From: Mytilus galloprovincialis
Lineage: Eukaryota > Mollusca > Bivalvia > Mytilida > Mytilidae
Length of the DNA: 64,000 nucleotides
Assembly: GCF_965363235.1 (NCBI RefSeq)
Contig: NC_134844.1
Location: 55,176,872-55,240,871, forward strand
Direction: 5' to 3'
In this document: in pieces, positions 54,994 to 64,000 of the stretch
Layout of the letters: every line of letters starts with the position of its first letter
Numbering within the stretch: the stretch's first letter is position 1
Translations under genes and position numbers: made by a program
Notes under the pieces: model-generated
What the model was told of the DNA's origin: nothing
The model's database searches: none
The model's input: only the letters and a program-made list of their open reading frames with translations

Positions 54994-57768
54994 CTAGAGG
55001 CTCTAAAGAGCCTGTGTCGCTCACCTTGGTCTATGTGTATATTAAACAAAGGACACAAATGGATTCATGACAAAATTGTATTTTGGTGATGGTGATGTGT
55101 TTGAAGTTCTTACTTTACTGAACGTTCTTGCTTCTTACAATTATATCTATAATGAACTTTGCCCATTAGTAACAGAGAAAAATATATAATATTAATGAAA
55201 ATTGTTAAAAATTGACTATAAAGGGCAATAACTCCTTAAGGGGTCAATTGACCATTTAGGTCATGTTGACTTATTTGTAGATCTTACTTTGATGAACATT
55301 ATCGCTGTTTACAGTTTATCGCTATCTATAATAGTATTCAAGATAATAACCAAAAACAGCAAAATTTCTTTAAAAATTACCAATTGGAGGGCAGCAACCC
55401 AACAACCGGTTGTCCAATTCATTTGAATATTTCAGGGCAGATATATATTGACTTGATTAACAATTTAACTCCTTGTCAGATTTCCTCTAAATGATTTGGT
55501 TTCAGAGTTACATGTATAAGCAAAAAGCTACATTTTACCCCTGTTCTTTTTTTAGCCGTGGTGGCCATCTTGTTTGGATGGCCAGGTCATCGGTCACATT
55601 TTTCAAACAAGGTACCTCAAAGATGATTGTGGCCAAGTTTGAATTAATTTGGCCCAGTAGTTTCAGAGCAGAAGATTTTTGTAAAAGATAACTAAGATTT
55701 ACGAAAAATGGTTAAAAATTGACTATAAAGGGCAATAACTCCTAAAGAGGTCGACTGACCATTTCGGTCATGTTGACTTATTTGTAAATCTTACTTTGAT
55801 GAACATTATTGCTGTTTACAGTGTATCTCTATCTATAATAATATTCAAGATAATAACCAAAAACAGCAAAATTTCCTCAAAATTACCAATTCAGGGGCAG
55901 CAACCCAACAACGGGTTGACCGATTCATCTGAAAATATCAGGGCAGATAGATCTTGACCTGATAAACATTTTTACCCCTGTCAGATTTCCTCTAAATGTT
56001 TTGGTTTTTGAGTTATAAGCCAAAAACTGCATTTTACCCCTATGTTCTATTTTTAGCCGTGGCGGCCATCTTGGTTGGTTGACCGGGTCACACCATACAT
56101 TTTTTAAACTAAATACCCCAAATATGATTGTGGCCAAGTTTGGATTAATTTGGCCCATTAGTTTCAGAGGAGAAGATTTTTGTAAAAGATAACTTAGATT
56201 TATGAAAAATGGTTAAAAATTGACTATAAAGGGCAATAACTCCTAAAGAGGTCAACTGACTATTTCGGTCATGTTGACTTATTTGTAAATCTAACTTTGC
56301 CGAACATTATCGCTGTTTACAGTTTATCTCTATCTATAATAATATTCAAGATAATAACCAAAAACAGCAAAATTTCTTTAAAAATTACCAATTGGAGGGC
56401 AGCAACCCAACAACGGGTTGTCCAATTCATTTGAATATTTCAGGGCAGATATATATTGACTTGATTAACAATTTAACTCCTTGTCAGATTTCCTCTAAAT
56501 GATTTGGTTTCAGAGTTACATGTATAAGCAAAAAGCTACATTTTACCCCTGTTCTTTTTTTAGCCGTGGTGGCCATCTTGGTTGGATGGCCAGGTCATCG
56601 GTCACATTTTTCAAACAAGGTACCTCAAAGATGATTGTGGCCAAGTTTGAATTAATTTGGCCCAGTAGTTTCAGAGCAGAAGATTTTTGTAAAAGATAAC
56701 TAAGATTTACGAAAAATGGTTAAAAATTGACTATAAAGGGCAATAACTCCTAAAGAGGTCGACTGACCATTTCGGTCATGTTGACTTATTTGTAAATCTT
56801 ACTTTGATGAACATTATTGCTGTTTACAGTGTATCTCTATCTATAATAATATTCAAGATAATAACCAAAAACAGCAAAATTTCCTCAAAATTACCAATTC
56901 AGGGGCAGCAACCCAACAACGGGTTGACCGATTCATCTGAAAATATCAGGGCATATAGATCTTGACCTGATAAACATTTTTACCCCTGTCAGATTTCCTC
57001 TAAATGTTTTGGTTTTTGAGTTATAAGCCAAAAACTGCATTTTACCCCTATGTTCTATTTTTAGCCGTGGCGGCTATCTTGGTTGGTTGACCGGGTCACG
57101 CCACACATTTTTTAAACTAAATACCCCAAAGATGATTGTGGCCAAGTTTGGATTAATTTGGCCCATTAGTTTCAGAGGAGAAGATTTTTGTAAAAGATAA
57201 CTTAGATTTATGAAAAATGGTTAAAAATTGACTATAAAGGGCAATAACTCCTAAAGAGGTCAACTGACTATTTCGGTCAAGTTGACTTATTTGTAAATCT
57301 AACTTTGCCGAACATTATTGCTGTTTACAGTTTATCTCTATCTATAATAATATTCAAGATAATAACCAAAAACAGCAAAATTTCCTCAAAATTACCAATT
57401 CAGGGGCAGCAACCCAACAACGGGTTGACCGATTCATCTGAAAATGTCAGGGCAGATAGATCTTGACCTGATGAACATTTTTACCCCGTCAGATTTCCTC
57501 TAAATTTTTTGGTTTTTGAGTTATAAGCCAAAAACTGCATTTTACCCCTATGTTCTATTTTTACCCGTGGCGGCAATCTTGTTTAGTTGACCGGGTCACG
57601 CCACACATTTTTTAAACTAGATACCCCAATGATGATTGTGGCCAAGTTTGGTTGAATTTGGCCTAGTAGTTTCAGAGGAGAAGATTTTTGTAAAAGTTAA
57701 CGACGACGGACGCCGGACGCCAAGTGATGAGAAAAGCTCACTTGGTCCTTTGGGCCAGGTGAGCTAAA
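54994..57768 (+). mobile_element. GCTCACC-ended element expanded into a higher-order repeat
   Basis: The left end CTAGAGGCTCTAAAGAGCCT then GTGTCGCTCACC and the right end GGGCCAGGTGAGCTAAAAA match the single-unit copy at 12094-12799. The interior holds about five units of 502-508 bp starting near 55198, 55706, 56206, 56714 and 57216 (each with TTGACTATAAAGGGCAATAA). Alternate units are more alike than neighbours: the 66-codon frames at 55491 and 56499 are 1008 bp apart and almost identical. So it is a dimeric higher-order repeat. No transposase is encoded. Confidence 0.75.
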
Positions 57769-57829
57769 AAGGGGGTTAAAGTGGTTTTTGCCCCGATTAC
57801 GTATGTTGAAGGATATATAACTTTACCCC

Positions 57830-58440
57830 TGTCCGTCCGTCAGTGCGCTCCTCTTTCCGTACATAATGTTGTTGGTTAGGTTTTCGGGTAGGTCTGTTAC
57901 TCAGAAACAAGACATTGTGTGGCATTTATTATTGGTCAGTTGATGGATCATGAGAAGTACTGCATGGTTCACTAATCATTTAGTCACTTTGATCTACATT
58001 TTACGCATGAATGAATCTTGTTAAGTTTTGAGTTTAAGTCGATTTCTCGAATACCAGACATGGTGTAGCATTGATACTTGGTCAGTGGATAGCTTTTTGA
58101 AAGTACTACAGGGTTCACTTATAATGTGGTCACTTTTACTTATATTTTACGCATGAATGTCTTTGTTTAAATTTTGCAATTAGGTCCATATCCGATATGC
58201 TAGACATAATAAGGCATTGCTATTTGGTCAGTGGACAGATCTTCGGAAGTATTGAATATAAACACTGTAAATGAGGTCACTCTAACCTATATTTCACACT
58301 TAAATGATCTGAATGTTATTATATTTTGCTTTAAAACCAATATAATGAACGAGCTAGGCATACCGTGTCTCATAGACACATTCTCCAGTATTTTTTTAAA
58401 ACTTTTGTTTGTGTTTTGATCAACGTTAGTCATTAAGGAA
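57830..58440. repeat. Tandem repeat, about 147-bp unit, four diverged copies
   Basis: Anchors AGACATTGTGTGGCATTTAT (57908), AGACATGGTGTAGCATTGAT (58057), AGACATAATAAGGCATTGCT (58203) and GGCATACCGTGTCTCATAGA (about 58355) recur every 144-148 bases, each followed by TTGGTCAGT(T/G)GA and GAAGTACT-like words in the first three. No coding is apparent. Confidence 0.7.
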
Positions 58441-59640
58441 TGATAAGTAATATTCGGTCTGGGAAACGAAGAAAATGGGGAAAATTTATACATGTTATAA
58501 TAAGCTTCTTTTTTTTTAACTTTCGAATGTGAAATTGAGGTTTTAACCAAGATTTGATAACAAGATAAAATAACTGTTATTAAACGTTACATATATAAGG
58601 AAAATAAAAACAACTCATGCCAGACATATTGTGCATTGGAAAGCAGTAGTTTTAATGAACATTTATATGATGCAATTAATCTCATTAAATTAAAATCTGT
58701 TCATGAATGTATCAGAACAGATAGTAGTAACTTATTTATTTCCTACTTTAGGAACATAATTATTCCCAAACTCTTTTGTTTCCACTGAATATCAACCAAC
58801 TTTTTAGATCAATAATGACTTCTTACCTCGGAAACGATAGGCTAAAGCCTTGAGACACATATCCTAGTAACATAATGCCAACAATTTCCTTTTTCCCATT
58901 GACAGGGAGAAAGATTAATATAAAACCAATATTGTTATCGAACCTATTTGCGTATAACTACAATCATGTTGTATTTAATGTTGTTCGAAAAAAATATGTT
59001 AAACTGAAAGCTATATGACGGATTCCCCAGAACTTATTTAAAAGTCAATTAATTATTTTGTGTTTTTAATTTAACTAGCCATCGACAACATCAGTGATGA
59101 GCCAGTTTTTATTTAGATTTTTTTTTATTCATTGGATAACAATTCAAATATATCGAGACAATTTCTACATATTGTCATTCCTTGTGGGTTTTGAGCTATA
59201 AGTTGTGGTTTCATTATTTGTATGTTATTGTGCTGTTGTCATGTGATGTGGCTCTTTGATTATAAGTTGTGGTTCTATAATTATATTCTACATGTCTATA
59301 TTCATATGATTAGTGAATTTTTTTATATGTTGTGGTTCAATTGATGTTTTATTTCTAATTATTATCTGACAAACATTTTCTAGGGATAAGCGAGACATCC
59401 TCCATTTTATGAGCATGTACAAAGCAAAAAGGTTTCCATTTGGATGAAAATGAATTTTCTTAAACTTTACTACAATTATGTACGCTTGGAAACACAAAAC
59501 AGTAGCCTCCTATCAAAACAATGTAAAAGAATTCAATGAAAATCGTAAACAACTAACAACAAAAAACGTATTCATGAGAGAAAATTTATTCAGATAAGCC
59601 ATACAAATCATCTGAACATAAAACGTGTTCCCTAATCAAA
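58441..59640. other. Intergenic, nothing recognised
   Basis: AT-rich. Between about 59190 and 59340 the phrase AAGTTGTGGTTTCATTATTT / TAAGTTGTGGTTCTATAATT / TGTTGTGGTTCAATTGATG recurs three times. No gene or mobile element was identified. Confidence 0.4.
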
Positions 59641-59654
59641 CTAGATTTGACTAT

Positions 59655-60059
59655 AGGATGTACTTAGGTGAGGTTTCGGAATAAGTGTGAAATGTTCGGA
59701 ATCCTTGGCGTTTTTCCATGTCATGCAAGGTAAAATATTTTGCCCCATTACACCTATTTATTTTTTAACATACAGAAGACTTAATAGCTCATTAAAAGGT
59801 CATTTGACAAAAGTTAAGCAAATTCTTAACTTTCGTACTTTTGATTTGAGACCCAAATAATGCCAATTCAAATATAAGGTAAAAGTCCGAGTCAGCCTTT
59901 TCCGCTATTTTTTATAAATCAGATATCTCGAAAAGGAGCACCATGACCTATATTTATTTTTAGCTTATTTCTATCCTTAACTAATACTCTTCCAGCTAAA
60001 GTATCAATTTTGATTTCTTAATTTATTAAATTTTAACTTAAATCACCTAAGTACATCCT
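59655..60059. mobile_element. MITE with AGGATGTACTTAGGTGA inverted ends
   Basis: The 17-base left end (59655-59671) is perfectly inverted at the right end (60043-60059). The total is 405 bp, AT-rich, without a reading frame. Flanks are consistent with a TA or TTA target duplication (CTAT before, TTAAG after). It is a non-autonomous DNA transposon. Confidence 0.8.
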
Positions 60060-60523
60060 TAAGAAAATAATAAAATAAATCAGAATAAGTGAAACACTTT
60101 TTTTTTATTATGTAGGCAGCCATTATAAGATCCGTAGACATTGGATACTGTGTAAATTCAATTAATTCAATTGTTGCTATTTAAAATAATAACAATGTAC
60201 CAAGTTATGAGGATATCATTTAAAGGAATAACAATTCGACAACAGCAACCCATTTACAAATTAACTATGAGTGGAAACGGACATTTTAGAATATCGTATA
60301 AAGTCATAGGTGTTTACTCTATTTGCAGGTGCAGCTATTTTTTTTTTCTGCCAAGAAATTTAAAAATTGATATTGAAAAAAATAAATAATCTTCTTTGTT
60401 GTCATCAGTTTAGTTTTTTTTCCTGAACGTTAGTCGGTAATTTTCTAGATTCATGTCAAGATATGAAATCCTTAACTTTGCGAGTTGTAGCCTTCGTTTC
60501 AAACTCATTGACATAGATACGAT

Positions 60524-60527
<4 letters not shown>

Positions 60528-60569
<42 letters not shown>
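60528..60569. repeat. (TA)n microsatellite
   Basis: About twenty TA dinucleotides directly upstream of the Penelope-like fragment. The reading frame across it only yields Ile-Tyr repeats. Confidence 0.9.
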
Positions 60570-60572
<3 letters not shown>

Positions 60573-61000
60573 ACATCTTCAAAATTTGACTTTAATGAAA
60601 CTGTACCAATTGTAAAAAAATGTACCGATAAACGTTGTATGACTTGTCCAAATTTAATAGTAGGAAGTTCAATTTATTTCAAAAATGGAAAACATTTTAC
60701 TGTTAAGCAAATTAATATGTCTTGTAAAAGTTCAAACGTCATCTATTCTATCATATGTTCAAATTGTGAGGAATTCTATGTTGGAGAGACAAAAAATGAA
60801 CTGCGGACTAGAATGACTTTACATAGACAGCAAACCAACCATGAAGATTTAACACTCATCAGGGCAAACGACCATTTCCATCGTTGTTCTAATGGACGAT
60901 TTAAAATATTTCCATTGTATATGGTCAATCGTCAAAATGATTTTCTCCGGAGAAGAAAGAAGAATTATTCATAAACATTCTCAACCCGGGATTAAATGAT
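60570..61000 (+). pseudogene. Penelope-like element fragment, GIY-YIG endonuclease domain
   Basis: A plus-strand frame reads KKCTDKRCMTCPNLIVGSSI, SCKSSNVIYSIICSNCEEFY then VGETKNELRTRMTLHRQQT and ends near RRRKKNYS. VIYSIxC..C..FYVGET is the GIY-YIG core and LRTRMTLHR the following helix with the catalytic Arg. The Cys-rich CxxxRCxTC lead-in is typical of the C-terminal region of Penelope-like retroelements. Near 60955 the frame slips: the expected end EELFINILNPGLN lies in another frame. The upstream reverse transcriptase is absent. Confidence 0.75.
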
Positions 61001-61027
61001 AAATGATATTTTAATTTTAACGTAACA

Positions 61028-61435
61028 TTTTAAGAGGCTGTCCAAGTAAATATCAGGCAAATCATATGATATGGGTGGCACAACATAATTTTTTTCCCAC
61101 TGAATTTTTAGTTCCAAAGCAATGTTTATATCATACAAAGGATGTATATGTCAAAGATATTTTTGTATCAACAGTGGATGGATCAGAAAATGATTTTGAA
61201 GTTCACTAACAACGCAACTAAATTTTGTACAAAATGAAGAGTTATCTCCCCTTTTCAATGAATTTGCAGTGCTTTCTATGTATTTTTTTCTCTTTATTTG
61301 TTGTTGTTAATAAAAAAACAAAATTTAACCCTAAGAAAGAATGAAATTGTGATATGAAATAGATCAAAAAAAATTTAAAACAAAATATGTCATGTGCCAT
61401 CCACTGCCTGGTTTTTCCATGGACACCCTCTTAAA
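61028..61435. mobile_element. MITE with TTTAAGAGGSTGTCC inverted ends
   Basis: The left end TTTAAGAGGCTGTCCAAG and the right end (reverse complement TTTAAGAGGGTGTCCATG) agree at 16 of 18 bases. The 0.4-kb AT-rich interior has no reading frame. It lies immediately right of the Penelope-like fragment. Confidence 0.7.
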
Positions 61436-61608
61436 GTCTTAAAATGACATTAGTAGTCTCCCTTGTATTTGTTAACGTCATACTATTGTTAACGTCAATC
61501 AATTGTTTTATTTATATACAAGTCACATTACCTGAAGATCTGCGGAAGCAGTGAAAGTACTAGTAAAAAAGTGATGCATTGAAACCGTTATTATCTTTTA
61601 ATAATTTT

Positions 61609-61610
<2 letters not shown>

Positions 61611-61700
<90 letters not shown>
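61611..61700. repeat. (TA)n microsatellite, about 85 bp
   Basis: A nearly pure TA run interrupted only near 61697. It is followed directly by one arm of an inverted repeat. Confidence 0.9.
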
Positions 61701-61703
<3 letters not shown>

Positions 61704-61865
61704 TATGAGTCTAAAAGATTGTGTAACAATACCGATAAATAGATGGAAAACAAAACACTAAAAAGTGTTGAATATCATCGCACAAAGATGGAAAAACTGA
61801 ACAGATAATATAAATTATACAATAATTGCAAATATTTCGGCTCACAATCTTTTAGACTCATATAA
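61700..61865. repeat. Inverted repeat with 22-base arms
   Basis: ATGAGTCTAAAAGATTGTG at about 61704 pairs with CACAATCTTTTAGACTCAT at about 61842-61860, around a loop of about 118 bases. One arm touches the (TA)n tract. It may be the terminal structure of a mobile element, possibly linked to the Penelope-like fragment; that link is a guess. Confidence 0.7.
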
Positions 61866-61943
61866 TTTTTCCTGTTTGTGTAGTATTGTCAATTTTGATG
61901 ATCCAATACCTATTAAGTTTACTGGTTGGTTGATTCTTATAGA

Positions 61944-61948
<5 letters not shown>

Positions 61949-62029
<81 letters not shown>
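61949..62029. repeat. (TA)n microsatellite, about 80 bp
   Basis: A pure TA tract immediately adjoining the 3' end of the SINE to its right. SINE tails often end in simple repeats. Confidence 0.9.
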
Positions 62030-62030
<1 letters not shown>

Positions 62031-62160
62031 ACTCGTCTAAACATCAACCCAACAATGTTAGATCTGTAAATTTGCTTTCGCAAATTTTTGGTTCTTCCCT
62101 CGCCGGGATTCGAACCCATGCTACTGTGATATCGTGACACCAAATCGCCTGCACTAAATA
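62030..62160 (-). mobile_element. tRNA-derived SINE
   Basis: On the minus strand, GCAGGCGATTTGGTGTCACG leads into GCATGGGTTCGAATCCCGGC, a perfect pol III B box in a tRNA-like T arm. The tail then reads GAGGGAAGAACC, AAATTTGCGAAAGCAAATTT and TTGATGTTTAGACGAGTTGT before (TA)n. The A box is weak or truncated. The hairpin-like AAATTTGCG..GCAAATTT in the body is a part I recall from widespread molluscan SINE tails. Confidence 0.65.
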
Positions 62161-62597
62161 TAAGAATGTTTAAAATATTTACAAAATGATGAAAATAAAC
62201 GCAATATTTTGCTAGACCAACTAGCTTTATCAAGCGTGCATCTATCCAGGTGAAATGTAGATGATAAGAAACTCGGTGTGTTCTACGACAAGAAAAACCT
62301 TAAAATATGCATTATCTATAACATAAACCTGTCTCTTTTAACATGGTTAATAACAATGTCAATTATAAACACAAACTAAAGCTGCATAGTTGTACAGATA
62401 TTATGTACTTTAATAACGAATAGGAGTTTGTAGATGTTTAGTGTAGTATAAGTGTGATAGTCAAATGATAGTATAGGATAAATCAAATTTGATCTAGAGA
62501 TTATCGATGTGTACATGTAATCTGTATTAATTCCCTGCCGAAGTAATGTCTAGTCCGATGTTAACAGGAAACTACTACATCAAATACTTTTAATTTT

Positions 62598-62869
62598 TTA
62601 AACAAAATATAATGTGTAGTTTGAAACTCTACGCATCATCATCAATGATCCTTTCAAAGAATAGTTTGATCCTTTCCATGAACGCCAATAAACTCCTTGA
62701 TGGGCGGAGTCTGGAGTCTTTTGAAAATACTGACCATTCAGATCAGATCTTACACAGTAATTGAACCACCAGGCTCCAGGAAACATTGTAGCACAGTGAT
62801 TAGGGTGGTTATCGTTGTCGCTATCCTTCGTTGAGAAACGATGGCCGTTATGATGTGCCAAGCTGTTAC
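62598..62869 (-). CDS. Fibrinogen-related gene, last exon (gene continues beyond the window)
   Basis: The minus-strand acceptor ATAATTTCAG precedes GNSLAHHNGHRFSTKDSDND, NHPNHCATMFPGAWWFNYCV, RSDLNGQYFQ and GVYWRSWKGSNYSLKGSLMM. The calcium-site KDSDNDN, the HC..C disulphide and the GAWWFN..SDLNGQY pocket match the intact gene at 44850-45103. Its end is longer (RRVSNYTLYFV). Upstream exons were not found between 62870 and 64000 and must lie to the right. It is oriented opposite to the intact gene, so the cluster is convergent. Confidence 0.9.
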
Positions 62870-64000
62870 CTGAAATTATAAAAACTCCATAAAAAATTGA
62901 ACCTTACTGATTTGTATTTGCTCTTGTTTTTTAGAGGAACATTTAAATAGCTGGATGTGTAATAATGTAAATTACAAACCTGCTCGTGCATTTTTCATTG
63001 TTATTCAACGCAAAATAGTTATCTAAGAAACCTGGGACGATCTCATTTCACAAAGGATTTCTATTGTCTACTTATTGTACCTCGAACTTATTTACCCGAT
63101 GTAGGTCTTTAAGTTGACGTTCATTTACTCAAGGTTAATTGGGCATGACAAATTAGATACGCCCTCTTAAAGTCAGGGGGTCCGAAATAGGATTGTGAAA
63201 AAACACCCAGCAAAATACCTTAATTTACAATTTAAGAATTTGTTTGATTCAAAATGATTTTGGTCGCTTAAATATCGCCGATCAATAATCAGGCGGTATT
63301 TTGTGGAATTAATAATCTGTAACAGTTAAAGTGTTCCGAACCGGGAGATGTTGGCTGCAATAGGAATTTATTTATAAAAAAGTCCATATCTCATTTACTT
63401 ATAGTGGCCGATTGTAAATTCATGCCGTTTTATTTATGGCATTCGTCTATCGTGGAGAAAAAAGAGTGAATTAGGGCTAATAGCTTAACTTAAGAGTTCG
63501 ATCATTATGGTTCAAATCTATTCTATTACGTATACGGCATACGTTTTACCTCTAGCGAACGCTCTGCCTTATTGTAAAAAAAGTGCCACTCTAAATTTGT
63601 AAGGATTTGCTTCATATTGATGAACTTGGCATCTAGCATATGCATGACATATTTGCCACTGTACACAAAGGAGCAATCAATTAATCAGCTTCATTTAGTG
63701 ATGTATAATCATGTGTCCTCAATTGATTATAGTCTCAAACAGTTTTCCAGTTTTTATATATTTCATTATTATTTACATTTGAATTTTTATGCGTAAATCT
63801 TATCATTTCTTCTATCATTTTTCTCTTTGCATTTTGTTTTTAACATTAAAAAACGTTGTCGTAGTACACATCAGGGATTACATTGTATAATTTCCATCAA
63901 AACTAATAGGGGAGGGGACTAGAACAGAAAAACAATCTTCATTGAGTGGCAATAACTCATATATTGAAGCTTACAATGACGGCTGTCACGTCTAGGTGAC
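62870..64000. other. Intron of the partial fibrinogen-related gene
   Basis: No further FReD exon or recognised repeat. The sequence is AT-rich with short frames only. If the intron sizes of the plus-strand gene are a guide (about 1.1 kb between the last two exons), the next exon would lie just past the edge. Confidence 0.4.

Noticed and set aside
55491..56699. Two nearly identical 66-codon frames
   Set aside because: Both are inside the higher-order repeat at its 1008-bp period and are by-products of the repeat.
60453..60600. Extended N-terminus of the Penelope-like frame across (TA)n
   Set aside because: The Ile-Tyr run is translated microsatellite and cannot be taken as protein.
62095..62155. 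A functional tRNA gene on the minus strand
   Set aside because: The B box is perfect but there is no complete cloverleaf or A box, and a SINE-type tail follows.

Overview
The window looks like nuclear DNA of a marine bivalve, most likely a mussel (Mytilus or a relative). It is AT-rich, intron-rich eukaryotic sequence with GT..AG splice sites. Its identifiable genes are molluscan secreted lectins (fibrinogen-related and F-type), and it is packed with short dispersed repeats that I recognise from mussel genomic and transcript sequence. That recognition is from memory and was not searched.

Layout. (1) 1-8986: a minus-strand, non-autonomous LTR retrotransposon in tandem form, LTR-internal-LTR-internal-LTR, with 1457-bp LTRs, a tRNA-type primer site and a polypurine tract, and no pol gene. 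(2) 9012-20061: an unprocessed minus-strand pseudogene of a large protein (about 1,060 residues) whose nine exons I could join by splice phase. It has an N-terminal Cys/His module, a middle that looks like an RNase H/DDE-type core, and a C2H2 finger. At least four in-frame stops and two frameshifts break it. The LTR array lies 25 bp past its stop codon, and several small repeats sit inside it. (3) 20062-26731: mostly AT-rich intergenic DNA with a few unexplained minus-strand open frames (25774-25054, 24343-24131, 23500-23311). (4) 26732-31913: an intact three-exon gene for a 251-residue secreted protein, an apple/PAN-like module joined to an F-type lectin domain. (5) 37756-45103: an intact six-exon gene for a 322-residue secreted protein in which a near-identical first exon is joined to a fibrinogen-related domain. 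The two genes share about 1.5 kb of 5' flank, exon 1 and the start of intron 1. (6) 45104-62597: repeat-rich DNA with a broken F-type lectin exon (about 52084-52300), a higher-order repeat element (54994-57768), a 147-bp tandem repeat, two inverted-repeat elements (MITEs), a Penelope-like GIY-YIG fragment and a tRNA-derived SINE. (7) 62598-62869: the last exon of another fibrinogen-related gene on the minus strand, running off the right edge.

How the parts relate. The live genes are a small cluster of secreted, probably pattern-recognising lectins, where one promoter/signal-peptide/apple-like cassette has been duplicated onto unrelated sugar-binding domains. The rest is mostly transposon landscape. 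All exon limits come from reading splice sites and phases by eye. No homology search or expression evidence was available.
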